Below are positions 39,836 to 49,487 of a stretch of DNA of 64,000 nucleotides, in pieces; the stretch's first letter is position 1; the number at the start of each line of letters is the position of its first letter. This stretch comes from an uncultured Alphaproteobacteria bacterium (GTDB lineage Bacteria; Pseudomonadota; Alphaproteobacteria; HIMB59; GCA-002718135): assembly GCA_902582755.1 (NCBI GenBank), contig CACHSZ010000002.1, forward strand, positions 144,151 through 208,150, given 5' to 3'. A program made the translations under genes and the position numbers. The notes beneath the pieces are model-generated. The model was not told the origin of the DNA and did no database searches. It saw only the letters and a program-made list of their open reading frames with translations.

Positions 39836-42473
39836 TTGTAGCGTCTTGTTCTTTTATCTCAATTGCTTTTTCAAGATCAACGGAAACTAATTGTGATACA
39901 CCTTTCTCAGGCATAGTAACACCAAATAATCTATTTACTCTTGCCATTGTCATTCTATGGTGAGTTATTACTAAGAATTTTGTTGAAGAAGTTTTAGCTA
40001 TTTCCTCCACTAATGAACAAAATCTATCAACATTAGTATCATCTAATGGAGCGTCAACCTCATCAAGTACACAAATTGGAGCTGGGTTTGATAAAAATAC
40101 AGCAAATAATAATGATAAGGCTGTAAGAGCTTGCTCACCTCCAGAAAGTAAATTTAGATTTTGTAATTTTTTTCCAGGAGGACTAGCAAATATTTCTAAA
40201 CCAGCTTGAAGAGGATCTGATTCATCTGTAAACTTTAGATAAGCCTTTCCACCACCAAACAACCTGGTAAATAACTTTTGAAAATTTTCATTTACTATTC
40301 CATATGCAGCAAGTAAACGTTGTCTACCTTCTGTATTAAGTGAGTCAATTGCTTCTCTTAGTTTTGCAATTGCACTTAAAAGGTCGCTTTGATCTTTTTT
40401 TATCGTATTAACTTTTTCTTCTAAATCTTTTGACTCTTGTTCTGCGAGAAGATTAACACCACCTAAACGTTCTTGCTCTCCAATTAGTCTCTCTAACTTT
40501 TTTTCTAAATAATCAGTCTCGCCTAAAACTTTATTTGGATTGATTTCTCCAATATTGTAAAGTTCGTCTAGATCTACACTCAATCTTTCTTTTACTTGAG
40601 TAGATAATAATTTAATTGCTTCATTAATTGTATTAATTTGACCTTCAGTTCTAATTCTCTCTTCTCTCAATTCATTTAATTTAATTTCCTCTAGTTTTAA
40701 TTTCTTATTGATTTCATTAGAATTTTGCTCAGTTTGACGAAGTTTCTCAGCTATTTGCTCGTAAGAATTCTTATTTTCATCAATGAGTTTTTGTATTTTT
40801 AATTTTTCACTTGATACATCTTCAGGAACGGATTGGAGATTTGATAATTCACCAATTAATGTATTTTGCCTTGAATTTAACTCTTCTATTCTTTGATTTG
40901 CTTTTGCAGAAATATCATTCCATTGTTTTTCTTCAGCACTTAATTGCTTTATTCTTCTATTTTTAAGTTGCTCTAATATAGCTTTAGTAGAATTATTTTG
41001 TTTACCTTTAGATACATATCCATCCCACCTCCAAATTTCTCCTAGTTTACTTACTAATATCTGTCCTGGTTTTAAGCTTTTTTGAATTTTTAAAACATTT
41101 TCTTTATCTTCTATTAATCCAACAAATTCTAATTTCTTTTTTAGATTATCTGGAGCTTTGATCAGAGACGAAAACTTAGTAATTTCAGAATCAAAGGACG
41201 AATCTTCTACATCTAATTTTCTCCAAAAAATACTTTGTTCTTCATCAATAGATGCAATTAACTCATCTGAAAAAACAGCAGCGATTGCTTGTTCAAGACC
41301 ATCTTCAAAATCCAGATAATCTATTATTGGATTATTATTTTTTTTATTGTTCTCATTTTCATTCTTTAGATCATCATCTGTTTGAATGAAAAGATCACCT
41401 TGTTGTTTTAAAAGTATTGATTTTTCTTCTCTTACTCTTTCAAGATTTTGCTTTGCATCCTCAAATAAAAATTTCTCTCTTTCAATATCATTTTTAATTT
41501 GCTCTATACGGACTTTCGTTTCATCTACTGCAATATTTGCTCTTTCAATTTCTTTTTCTTGATTTTCTAAGCTAATTGAATATTTTTGCAGTTCAGCAGC
41601 AATCTTACTTTCCTGGAGTCTAAGGTTTGGAAGACTTTCTTGAACTTTTTCAAATTCTACATTTATTTGTGCAACAACTTGCGTTTGGTCATTTACAACA
41701 TTTGTCTCAGATTCAATTTTTTCGTTAGCATTTTTTAATTTATCTTTTTCATCAATCCATTTTTTATAAAATAATCTCGCTCTTGCTTTTGTAATATCTT
41801 TTTGAATATACTTATATCTTTCAGCTTGTTTTGATTGTTTCTTTAATATTGTGAGTTGTTCGTCTTGTGCTTTTAATACGTCCTTAACACGCTCTAAGTT
41901 ATTTTCAGTAGCATTTAATCTTAATTCAGCCTCGTGTCGTCTTGAGTGAAGACCAGTAATTCCAGCAGCTTCTTCCAGTAATGTCCTTCTTTGTTCAGGT
42001 TTAGCTGCGATAATAGCTCCAACTCTACCTTGACTGACCATCGATGTTGAACGAGCACCTGTTGCTGCATCAGCAAATAACAATTGTACATCCTTTAATC
42101 GAACCTCCTTCCCATTAACTCTATATTCTGAGCCTTCACCTCGCCAAATTCTTCTAGTTACTTCAATAGTATCGTTTTCATTGAAAATACTTGGTGCTTT
42201 TCTTGCTTTATTATCTAAATCTATAGTAACTTCAGCAATATCCCATGCTGGTCTATCATCTGTTCCATTAAAGATAACATCATCTAATTCACTTCCTCTC
42301 ATTTGTTTTGGAGAAAGTTCACCCATAACAAACCTAAAAGCTTCTACAAGATTCGATTTACCACATCCGTTTGGACCAACAATACCTGTTAGGCCATTTT
42401 CAATCATAATTTCTGTGGGTTCAACAAAAGACTTAAAGCCTTTGACCTTAAGGGTCCTAAAATTAATCATCAA
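39825..42473 (-). CDS. smc: Chromosome partition protein SMC (short-armed)
   Basis: An 882-residue SMC ATPase that forms ring-shaped dimers for chromosome folding and segregation. The N-terminal head has Walker A GPNGCGKSN (33-41). The signature LLSGGEQAL (about 775-783) and Walker B ICVLDEVDAPLDD (about 800-812) are in the C-terminal head. Coiled coils flank a central hinge-like region near 375-490. Usual bacterial SMCs are about 1150-1200 residues, so each arm is roughly 100 residues or more shorter. It directly abuts the DsbA-like gene upstream and overlaps atpI. Confidence 0.93.
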   Translation of the reverse strand: MMINFRTLKVKGFKSFVEPTEIMIENGLTGIVGPNGCGKSNLVEAFRFVMGELSPKQMRGSELDDVIFNGTDDRPAWDIAEVTIDLDNKARKAPSIFNENDTIEVTRRIWRGEGSEYRVNGKEVRLKDVQLLFADAATGARSTSMVSQGRVGAIIAAKPEQRRTLLEEAAGITGLHSRRHEAELRLNATENNLERVKDVLKAQDEQLTILKKQSKQAERYKYIQKDITKARARLFYKKWIDEKDKLKNANEKIESETNVVNDQTQVVAQINVEFEKVQESLPNLRLQESKIAAELQKYSISLENQEKEIERANIAVDETKVRIEQIKNDIEREKFLFEDAKQNLERVREEKSILLKQQGDLFIQTDDDLKNENENNKKNNNPIIDYLDFEDGLEQAIAAVFSDELIASIDEEQSIFWRKLDVEDSSFDSEITKFSSLIKAPDNLKKKLEFVGLIEDKENVLKIQKSLKPGQILVSKLGEIWRWDGYVSKGKQNNSTKAILEQLKNRRIKQLSAEEKQWNDISAKANQRIEELNSRQNTLIGELSNLQSVPEDVSSEKLKIQKLIDENKNSYEQIAEKLRQTEQNSNEINKKLKLEEIKLNELREERIRTEGQINTINEAIKLLSTQVKERLSVDLDELYNIGEINPNKVLGETDYLEKKLERLIGEQERLGGVNLLAEQESKDLEEKVNTIKKDQSDLLSAIAKLREAIDSLNTEGRQRLLAAYGIVNENFQKLFTRLFGGGKAYLKFTDESDPLQAGLEIFASPPGKKLQNLNLLSGGEQALTALSLLFAVFLSNPAPICVLDEVDAPLDDTNVDRFCSLVEEIAKTSSTKFLVITHHRMTMARVNRLFGVTMPEKGVSQLVSVDLEKAIEIKEQDATNEL

Positions 42474-43088
42474 CTATTGTGATAATATTTTATCGATGAT
42501 TTGTCTAAACTCTTTTATGTTTTTATTCCCGGAATATAAAACTCCATTAACAATGAATGACGGAGTAGAGCCTATTTTATATTCTCTTTGCGCTTCCATT
42601 ACACCCTCAAGTAATTGATTCTCTAAATCCACATTACTTAAACATGAATCAAAATCTTCTTGTTGCATACCGCCACTTTGCATAATTTTATATAATTCAG
42701 ATCTTGTTTTGGAATGATCTCTATTAACCCAACTATTTTGAAGCTTATAAAGGCCATTCATATAATCGTATCTTACCTCATCTGGCACACATCTTAAAAT
42801 CATACTTCCAGCAAGAGCCGGATAATTAAAGGGAAAATCACGAAAAATAAACTTAACTTTACCAGTATCTATAAACTCTTTTTTTAATTCTGCTAGAGTA
42901 TCATTATGAAAATCTGCACAGTGACTACAAGACATTGAAGCATATTCTATAATTGTGATTGGAGCATTTTCTTCTCCAATATAAAAATCATTATCTTTAA
43001 CATCTAGTATTGAGTTTTCAGTTGCTTTGGCATTAATAAAAAGTAGTGATAGTATAATAGAAATAAATAAAATTTTAATTTTCATCAT
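42474..43088 (-). CDS. DsbA-family thiol:disulfide interchange protein
   Basis: A 204-residue secreted thioredoxin-fold protein. A signal peptide covers residues 1 to about 22, ending in INAKA. The active site is CSHC in YASMSCSHCADFH (C54 and C57). The cis-proline segment is near IGSTPSFIVNG (172-182). It oxidises cysteines in periplasmic proteins. It overlaps the DUF721 gene by 4 bases and precedes smc with no gap, the arrangement found in many Alphaproteobacteria (mutY / DUF721 / dsbA / smc). Confidence 0.93.
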   Translation of the reverse strand: MMKIKILFISIILSLLFINAKATENSILDVKDNDFYIGEENAPITIIEYASMSCSHCADFHNDTLAELKKEFIDTGKVKFIFRDFPFNYPALAGSMILRCVPDEVRYDYMNGLYKLQNSWVNRDHSKTRSELYKIMQSGGMQQEDFDSCLSNVDLENQLLEGVMEAQREYKIGSTPSFIVNGVLYSGNKNIKEFRQIIDKILSQ

Positions 43089-43606
43089 TTGTCCTCAGTT
43101 GTAATTTTATTACCTAAATTTAATAGTGATTTTTTCAAATCTGAATTTTGAAATTTTTTAACGTTTTCTTCAACAAATTTTATGTCATTTTTGTTTATTT
43201 GTTTTCTTTTACTTTGTTTCATCTGCGTATATTTAGGTATGTAATTTTGATGAATTCTCAAGTCCATTATAGCTTTATAGCCAAAATAAGTATTAATTTT
43301 TTCAATTATAGTGTCCTTAAAGTGTTGAAATTCAATAGCTGCGGCTGGTGCAACACTCACATTTAGATAATTTTTATATACTGTCTCACCTAAATCATTT
43401 TCAAAATCACGCACCCTTGAAACATTTAACGGCTCTGAATATTCTTTAAAATAACTACCAGCAATTTCAGGCCATTTGGAGTTAATTACAAATTCTGTAC
43501 GATTATATTTAGAAGAAAATTTTCTATTAACCTTCCTCAGAGTATGGCCAATAGATTGTGGAACAAATGTTCTTTTTTGTTTTAAATTTTTTTTGTCCAT
43601 ATTCAT
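43085..43606 (-). CDS. DUF721 (DciA-like) protein
   Basis: A 173-residue protein from the ATG at 43606 (MNMDKKNLKQK); a longer in-frame reading to 43660 would overlap the divergent mutY gene. Core features are SIGHTLRKVNRKFSSKY and INSKWPEIAGSYFKEYSEP, the W-x-EIAG signature of DUF721. It is followed by a KH-like beta-alpha part (NVSVAPAAAIEFQHF) and a charged tail. DciA proteins of this family load the replicative helicase; that role for this copy is by homology. Confidence 0.85.
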   Translation of the reverse strand: MNMDKKNLKQKRTFVPQSIGHTLRKVNRKFSSKYNRTEFVINSKWPEIAGSYFKEYSEPLNVSRVRDFENDLGETVYKNYLNVSVAPAAAIEFQHFKDTIIEKINTYFGYKAIMDLRIHQNYIPKYTQMKQSKRKQINKNDIKFVEENVKKFQNSDLKKSLLNLGNKITTEDK

Positions 43607-43639
43607 AAATAATTTATAGTACCTAAATATGAAAGCAAT

Positions 43640-44689
43640 ATGTTTAAACACGAAACACAAGTAATAAAGTTTTTACTTCAATGGTATTCTATGAATGCTA
43701 GAAAATTACCATGGCGGAAGAAAAATAATCTAAATTTACCTCATCCATACTTTGTATTTGTAAGTGAGTATATGCTTCAACAAACAACAGTAAATACCGT
43801 AAAAAATAAATTTAATGATTTTATTTTAAAATGGCCTTCACTAAATAAATTAGCACAAACTTCAGAGCCAAATATTTTAAAGTTCTGGTCAGGCCTTGGA
43901 TATTATTCAAGAGCTAGAAATTTATTAAAGTCTGCAAAAATAATTCACAAAAATTTTAAAAATAACATACCACAAACTTATGATGAACTCATCCAACTTC
44001 CTGGTATTGGAGATTACACAGCAAAAGCAATTCTTGGAATAGGATTCAATCAATCAGTTATGCCACTTGATGCTAATATTGAGAGAATTTTGGTTAGGTT
44101 ATATGCTATCGATAAACCAATTAATAAAGTCAAAAATAAACTTAAAGATTTGGGAAAAAAATTCATCTCAGATGAAAACTCTTCAAATCTAATTCAGTCT
44201 TTTATGGATTATGGATCAGAGATCTGTCTTCCACGAAACCCTAAATGTAATATTTGTGGAATTAATAAATTTTGCCAATCATATAAAAAAAATTTACAGC
44301 AAAAAATTCCTTTAAAACTAAAAAAGAAAAGTAATAAGCCCATAAAGTATACAAGAGCTTATGTAATTGTGAATGAAAAAAATGAAATCCTTGTACGAAG
44401 TAGACCAAATAAAGGAATGTTGGCCTCCATGCTTGAAGTACCAAATGACGTCTGGGTTAAAAACAAGAAATTATTAACTACTGATCAAGATATACAAAAA
44501 ATTAAAACAAAATTACAATCTAAAGGTTCACTTGAATATTCATTTAGTCATTTTGATTTAGAAACAGAAATTTTTTATGGAAATGTTAAAAAAGCAAAAT
44601 TATCAAAAAGTAATTGGATAAAGAAATCATCTTATTCTAGTTCTAGAATGCCAACTGTTATGAAAAAAATAGTAGATATAGCAGTATAA
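43640..44689 (+). CDS. mutY: A/G-specific adenine DNA glycosylase
   Basis: A 349-residue base-excision repair enzyme that removes adenine mispaired with 8-oxoguanine. The catalytic glutamate is in VSEYMLQQTTV near 36-46, the HhH-GPD region is LIQLPGIGDYTAKAILGIG near 117-135, and the aspartate is in MPLDANIERIL near 141-151. The 4Fe-4S loop C-x6-C-x2-C-x5-C is complete (CLPRNPKCNICGINKFC). The C-terminal NUDIX-like domain (about 235-349) reads 8-oxoG. It is divergent from DUF721 and convergent with purQ, one base apart. Confidence 0.95.
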   Translation: MFKHETQVIKFLLQWYSMNARKLPWRKKNNLNLPHPYFVFVSEYMLQQTTVNTVKNKFNDFILKWPSLNKLAQTSEPNILKFWSGLGYYSRARNLLKSAKIIHKNFKNNIPQTYDELIQLPGIGDYTAKAILGIGFNQSVMPLDANIERILVRLYAIDKPINKVKNKLKDLGKKFISDENSSNLIQSFMDYGSEICLPRNPKCNICGINKFCQSYKKNLQQKIPLKLKKKSNKPIKYTRAYVIVNEKNEILVRSRPNKGMLASMLEVPNDVWVKNKKLLTTDQDIQKIKTKLQSKGSLEYSFSHFDLETEIFYGNVKKAKLSKSNWIKKSSYSSSRMPTVMKKIVDIAV

Positions 44690-44690
44690 T

Positions 44691-45455
44691 TTATGCAAAG
44701 AATTTTTTTGCGTTCATAAAAATTTTATACCCATCACCGAATTTTTTAGAAGTATTGTTTTGCCAATTAGGAACATGATAATGATAAAATGCTCTTTCTG
44801 GGTGAGGCATCATTGCAAGAATATTCCCATTTTGATTTGTTAATGCAGCTATATCATCTTTAGATCCATTAGGGTTAAAGGGAAACTGACCTTTTGCTAA
44901 TTTTTTATGGTTATTAATGTATTGTAAGCCAATAAGGTTATTAGCTTTGATACTTTTAAGTAGATTAATAGGTATCATAAATTGCCCCTCTTGATGGGCG
45001 ACAGGCAAGTTCAAGATACTAATATTTTTTAGCCATGGTGATTTATTATTATTTACTTTTACATCAACCCATCGACACTCATAGCTCCCAGATTTATTTT
45101 CAATCATTGCAACTTCTGGATCTTTTTTATTTAGGCTTGGAACTAACCCAAGATTAATTAATATCTGGCATCCATTACAAATGCCTATAATTAATTTATC
45201 TTTTAATGAAAAATCTATTAGCTGATCATACAAATTGGTCAGAATTTTTTTCGCCATTGCATTTCCTGAACCTGTATCATCGCCATACGAAAAACCACCA
45301 GGTATAGCGAATACTTGATAGTTATTAAGTTGTTTAGCATTTTGTATTAGATCATTAATATGAACAATTTTTCCTTTAAAGCCTACTACTTCAAATGCAT
45401 GTAGTGTTTCATTTTCACAATTAATACCATAACCTGATAAGACTAATACGTTCAT
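44691..45455 (-). CDS. purQ: Phosphoribosylformylglycinamidine synthase, glutaminase subunit
   Basis: A 254-residue class I amidotransferase that releases ammonia from glutamine for PurL. The nucleophile is C93 in GICNGCQIL, and the partner histidine and glutamate are in AMMPHPERAFYH near 216-227. GGFSYGDDTGSG (53-64) is the PurQ hallmark. The start overlaps the purL stop by 4 bases (ATGA type). Larger than the common 220-230 residues because of small insertions. Confidence 0.95.
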   Translation of the reverse strand: MNVLVLSGYGINCENETLHAFEVVGFKGKIVHINDLIQNAKQLNNYQVFAIPGGFSYGDDTGSGNAMAKKILTNLYDQLIDFSLKDKLIIGICNGCQILINLGLVPSLNKKDPEVAMIENKSGSYECRWVDVKVNNNKSPWLKNISILNLPVAHQEGQFMIPINLLKSIKANNLIGLQYINNHKKLAKGQFPFNPNGSKDDIAALTNQNGNILAMMPHPERAFYHYHVPNWQNNTSKKFGDGYKIFMNAKKFFA

Positions 45456-48379
45456 AACCCTTTAATATTTTGTTTGTATGACTTAGCAAAATCTGAAATT
45501 TTACCTCTAATAATTTTTTTGTTATCTTTAAACTCAATTACATCTGAGCCCGTACATTTGCCAATAATTGTATAATCAGAACCTTTAAATATTTTTTTAA
45601 AATTGGCTAACTTATTTTTTTTCATGGAAACAAGAATTCTACTTTGTGTTTCAGAGAATAAAAATTGGTCAACTGAGATTTTATTTTTTAGTTTTAAATC
45701 AATGGTTAAACCTTTCTTTGAAGCAATTGCCATCTTTATAACTGCAATTCCAATTCCACCCAAATCTATTCCAATTGCAGAATTTATAATTCCTAGTTTA
45801 TTAGCTTTTTCAAAATTTCTATATGTGCGAAGTGCATCCTTGCTATTTACAACTGGATTTTTTGATTTTTCATAACCTATAATTTTGAAATAAACACTAT
45901 CCTGTAATTCATTACGGGTATTTCCTAAAACTAAAAGTATATCACCATCATCGGGTGTCATTTTTGTTAAGTGTGAAATTTTATCTACCACTCCAATAGA
46001 AGAAATCAGCAATGTTGGAGGTATTGAAATTTTTACTGATTTTCCAGTTTTATCAAAACCTTTAAAATCATTAAACATACTATCTTTTCCTGAAATAAAA
46101 GGTGTTTGGTAAGCAACTGCATAATCATAACAAGCTTTTGCTGCTTCTTTCAATTGATATAAGCGATCAGGTTCATCCGAGCTGCACCAACAAAAGTTAT
46201 CAAGAATTGCAATTTTTTTTGAGTTGGCACCACTTACAATTAAATTTTTATATGCTGTATCAATAGAGCACCCGGCCATATCATAAGGATTTGTTTCGGC
46301 GTACTGAGGATATGCAGCTTGAGAAAGAGCTATTGATTTTTCATCATCAAATAGAGGTTTAATAGCAGTAGCATTTCCAAAAACTCTGCCTTCGCCTTGT
46401 AATGGTTTTATAATAGAGGTAGCTTGTACTTCGTGATCATATTGCGTGGCTATAAATTCTTTTGATACAATATTTGGACTAGAGAGAAGTTTATGTAGCT
46501 TATCTATCAAAGAACTGTTCTTAATTATTTTTTTCTTTTCTTTTTTAATTTTTGGAAAAGATGTTTTTAAATTTAATTTTGGATAACCTTCATGAAGAAA
46601 TTCCATATTTAAATTGAGAATTTCAGTTTTATTGTATTTTACTATGGCTTTTTCTTTTTTAATAAACTTACCAATTATTGTTGCTTCCACACCTCTTGCA
46701 TTAAATCTCTTTATAACTTTTTTTACGTTCGCTGGAGGTACTGCTAGTGTCATTCTTTCTTGCGATTCAGAAACCCAAATCTCCCAAGGATATAATCCAT
46801 TATATTTGAGAGGAACTTTTTCAAGATTAACTATAAAACCGCCACTCTCTTTTGCCATTTCTCCAATTGATGATGATAATCCTCCAGCTCCATTATCTGT
46901 TATGCTCGAGTAAAGATTTTCATCACGCAATTCTCTAATGATGACATCAGACATTTTCTTTTGTGTTATTGGATCACCAATTTGTACTGCAGAAACTGGA
47001 CTATTAGGATCTAATTCCTCTGAAGAAAATGTTGCACCGTGAATACCATCTTTTCCTACTCTGCCTCCAGCCATTAGTATGATATCCCCTGGATTAGCTT
47101 TCTTCTTATGTGATAATTTTCCTTTAATTTTTTTAGGAATAATCCCAACTGTTCCACAAAATACAAGGGGCTTTCCTGCAAACCGGTCATCAAAATATAC
47201 ATTACCTTGAGGAGTAGGAATACCCGAACAATTTCCCCCAACTCTAACACCACTTATAATACCCTTCGCAATAAAATTTGCTGGAAGCATTGGATCCTTA
47301 TTTTTTTGACGATACAATTGATATTTCTTACTCGGGTTTGCTAAATAATATGCATACGTATTCGCTATAGGTTTTGCTCCTTTCCCAAATCCAAGACAAT
47401 CCCTATTAACACCAACAATTCCAGTGATTGCACCACCAAATGGATCTAAGGCTGAAGGTGTATTATGTGTTTCAACTTTATGACAAATAATCCAATCTTT
47501 ATTAAATTCTATCCCACCGGCATTATCCGTAAAAAGAGAAACACAAAAATTATCTTTTCTTAATTGAATAATTTTTTCAGTAGCGCCTTTTATATATTTT
47601 TTAAATATACCTTCTTGAATATCATCAATTTTAGCTGAAAATATTTTGTGTTTACAGTGCTCGGACCACGTCTGAGCTAATGTTTCAATTTCTACATCTG
47701 TTGGTTTACGTTTTATAGTGGAAAAATAATTTCTTATGGTTTTTAAAGATTCTAGATCTAAGCCAAGTGTTCCTCTTCTAGATTTATCATTTTCTTCAAT
47801 ACCAAGTTTACCAATGAGGCTGAGATGATAATCAGAAATATCTAAATTAACTTCTTTTTTACTATATTTTTTTTTCGGTAATTTTACCTTTTCTATTTTG
47901 AACTGATTTTTTTTAAAATTATTTAAATATTTTTTAAATGGATAAATCTTAATTGTTTGAATTAAGGGATTTGCTTCATTTTTAGATATTTTGGTAATAT
48001 CTTCTTTTCTTCCTTTTATTAAAATAATTTTTGTTGAACCAAGTTCAAAGCTTTTAAAACTACTTTTTAGATTATCTTTGATTATTTCTTTTACAGTTGT
48101 AGCTATATTATCCGTTACACCAGGTAAAAATTTTATTTCTACAACCCAGTTGAAATTACAATAACTAGATAAAACCTTATTTACATTTTTTTTAGTTAAT
48201 ATTGTTTGAGAAACGTCATTAGAAATAAGTTTACTTATTTTAGTAAACTTTTGATCATCAAGATTTCTCGAAAAGAAATATCCATCTATAATTTTGATGG
48301 ATTTATTATTATGTTCTTTTTGTAGTGAACTTTCTTTCCCTGTCTTCTCAATGGAGAGAATTTGAATTGTATTTGTCAT
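45452..48379 (-). CDS. purL: FGAM synthase with fused PurS-like N-terminus
   Basis: A 975-residue ATP-dependent synthase for step four of purine synthesis (FGAR to FGAM). The catalytic part starts near 185, with LAQTWSEHCKHKIF near 237-250 (catalytic histidine) and ETHNTPSALDPFGGA near 304-318. A second AIR-synthase-like half follows (ISGKDSMFND near 763-772). The first ~175 residues contain a PurS-like beta-alpha region (VEIKFLPGVTDNIA near 75-88) not found in small PurL proteins of about 730-740 residues. PurQ remains separate, so this is a PurS-PurL fusion. It is divergent from purM. Confidence 0.94.
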   Translation of the reverse strand: MTNTIQILSIEKTGKESSLQKEHNNKSIKIIDGYFFSRNLDDQKFTKISKLISNDVSQTILTKKNVNKVLSSYCNFNWVVEIKFLPGVTDNIATTVKEIIKDNLKSSFKSFELGSTKIILIKGRKEDITKISKNEANPLIQTIKIYPFKKYLNNFKKNQFKIEKVKLPKKKYSKKEVNLDISDYHLSLIGKLGIEENDKSRRGTLGLDLESLKTIRNYFSTIKRKPTDVEIETLAQTWSEHCKHKIFSAKIDDIQEGIFKKYIKGATEKIIQLRKDNFCVSLFTDNAGGIEFNKDWIICHKVETHNTPSALDPFGGAITGIVGVNRDCLGFGKGAKPIANTYAYYLANPSKKYQLYRQKNKDPMLPANFIAKGIISGVRVGGNCSGIPTPQGNVYFDDRFAGKPLVFCGTVGIIPKKIKGKLSHKKKANPGDIILMAGGRVGKDGIHGATFSSEELDPNSPVSAVQIGDPITQKKMSDVIIRELRDENLYSSITDNGAGGLSSSIGEMAKESGGFIVNLEKVPLKYNGLYPWEIWVSESQERMTLAVPPANVKKVIKRFNARGVEATIIGKFIKKEKAIVKYNKTEILNLNMEFLHEGYPKLNLKTSFPKIKKEKKKIIKNSSLIDKLHKLLSSPNIVSKEFIATQYDHEVQATSIIKPLQGEGRVFGNATAIKPLFDDEKSIALSQAAYPQYAETNPYDMAGCSIDTAYKNLIVSGANSKKIAILDNFCWCSSDEPDRLYQLKEAAKACYDYAVAYQTPFISGKDSMFNDFKGFDKTGKSVKISIPPTLLISSIGVVDKISHLTKMTPDDGDILLVLGNTRNELQDSVYFKIIGYEKSKNPVVNSKDALRTYRNFEKANKLGIINSAIGIDLGGIGIAVIKMAIASKKGLTIDLKLKNKISVDQFLFSETQSRILVSMKKNKLANFKKIFKGSDYTIIGKCTGSDVIEFKDNKKIIRGKISDFAKSYKQNIKGL

Positions 48380-48386
48380 TATGAGT

Positions 48387-48436
48387 ACGAATCAACTTAA
48401 TTTACTATATTAATAGTTTACTCGTTAACGATTCGT
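48387..48436. promoter_or_regulatory. Inverted repeats between purL and purM
   Basis: The 73-base gap between the divergent purL and purM starts holds ACGAATC (48387-48393) and its inverse GATTCGT (48430-48436). A palindrome CGTTAACG (48423-48430) sits at the inner edge of the second. Symmetric sites in a shared purine promoter gap could bind a regulator. I recognise no PurR-type consensus. Confidence 0.3.
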
Positions 48437-48452
48437 TTAAAACTAATTAAAT

Positions 48453-49487
48453 ATGACAACATATAAAGAAGCAGGTGTTGATATAGAAAATACAGATGCC
48501 CTTGTTAAAGATATTTCTGAGCTAAGCAAATCTACAAACAGAAACGGAAATTTTGATAAAATTGGGGGATTTGGTGGGATTTTTGATCTTAAAAATTGTG
48601 GATATGAAGACCCTTTATTGGTGTCTGGAACAGATGGCATAGGAACAAAAATATTACTAGGGATTGAAACTGACATTTTAGATGGTTTGGGTCACGATCT
48701 CGTTGGTATGTGCCTTAATGATATTCTTTGCCACGGTGCAGAGCCATTATTTTTTTTAGATTACTATGCTTCTTCCAAGATTGATAAAAATTCTTTTTTA
48801 AAAATTATGAAAAGCATCACTGAAGCTTGCAAGATAAATAATTGCTCCCTTATTGGTGGTGAAACAGCAGAGATGCCTGGACTCTATAAAAAAGATGATT
48901 TTGATTTTGCTGGATTTTGTGTTGGTGCTGTAGAGAGAAAAAAAATTCTACCTAAAAGAAACATCATGAAAGAAGATGATCTTCTATATGGGATTAGATC
49001 TTCGGGCTTTCATTCAAATGGATATTCTCTCATTCGAAAAGTTTTAAAAGATAAAAATATAGATCTACATAAAGAAACAGAATTTAAATCATCTTATGAA
49101 ACAAATGCAGCAGCCTTAATGGCTCCAACAAAATTATATTTTCCTTTTTTAAAAAAAATTTTAACAACAAATCTTATCAACGGTATCTCGCATATAACAG
49201 GGGGAGGTATTATTGGTAATGCACCAAGAATGCTCTCTGAAAATTTATCAGCAAGGATTGATAAAAAATTTATTTGTGATGAAGAAATTTTCCAATGGTT
49301 TCAAAGTTTAGCTAACATTTCAGATGAAGAAATGTTGAAGACCTTTAATTGTGGATTAGGTTTGATAATGACTATTTCAAAAAATAATTACAAAGAATTT
49401 GAGCAATTAATAAAAGATGAAAATTTAGATATTTTTGAAATTGGGAAAATAGAAGTTAACAAATCATCAAGGTGCACAATTAGTTGA
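48453..49487 (+). CDS. purM: Phosphoribosylformylglycinamidine cyclo-ligase (AIR synthetase)
   Basis: A 344-residue enzyme that closes the imidazole ring of AIR with ATP (step five). Conserved blocks: YKEAGVDIENTDALV at the start, GGFGGIFDL near 41-49, LVSGTDGIGTKI near 58-69, DLVGMCLNDILCHGAEPLFFLDY near 83-105, and GGETAEMPG near 138-146. It starts the plus-strand operon purM-purN-purF-purD-purC, and its stop overlaps the purN start (TTGA). Confidence 0.96.
   Translation: MTTYKEAGVDIENTDALVKDISELSKSTNRNGNFDKIGGFGGIFDLKNCGYEDPLLVSGTDGIGTKILLGIETDILDGLGHDLVGMCLNDILCHGAEPLFFLDYYASSKIDKNSFLKIMKSITEACKINNCSLIGGETAEMPGLYKKDDFDFAGFCVGAVERKKILPKRNIMKEDDLLYGIRSSGFHSNGYSLIRKVLKDKNIDLHKETEFKSSYETNAAALMAPTKLYFPFLKKILTTNLINGISHITGGGIIGNAPRMLSENLSARIDKKFICDEEIFQWFQSLANISDEEMLKTFNCGLGLIMTISKNNYKEFEQLIKDENLDIFEIGKIEVNKSSRCTIS

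Noticed and set aside
42181..42618. 145-residue plus-strand frame opposite smc and the dsbA-like gene
   Set aside because: Spans the junction of two well-supported minus-strand genes and resembles no family.
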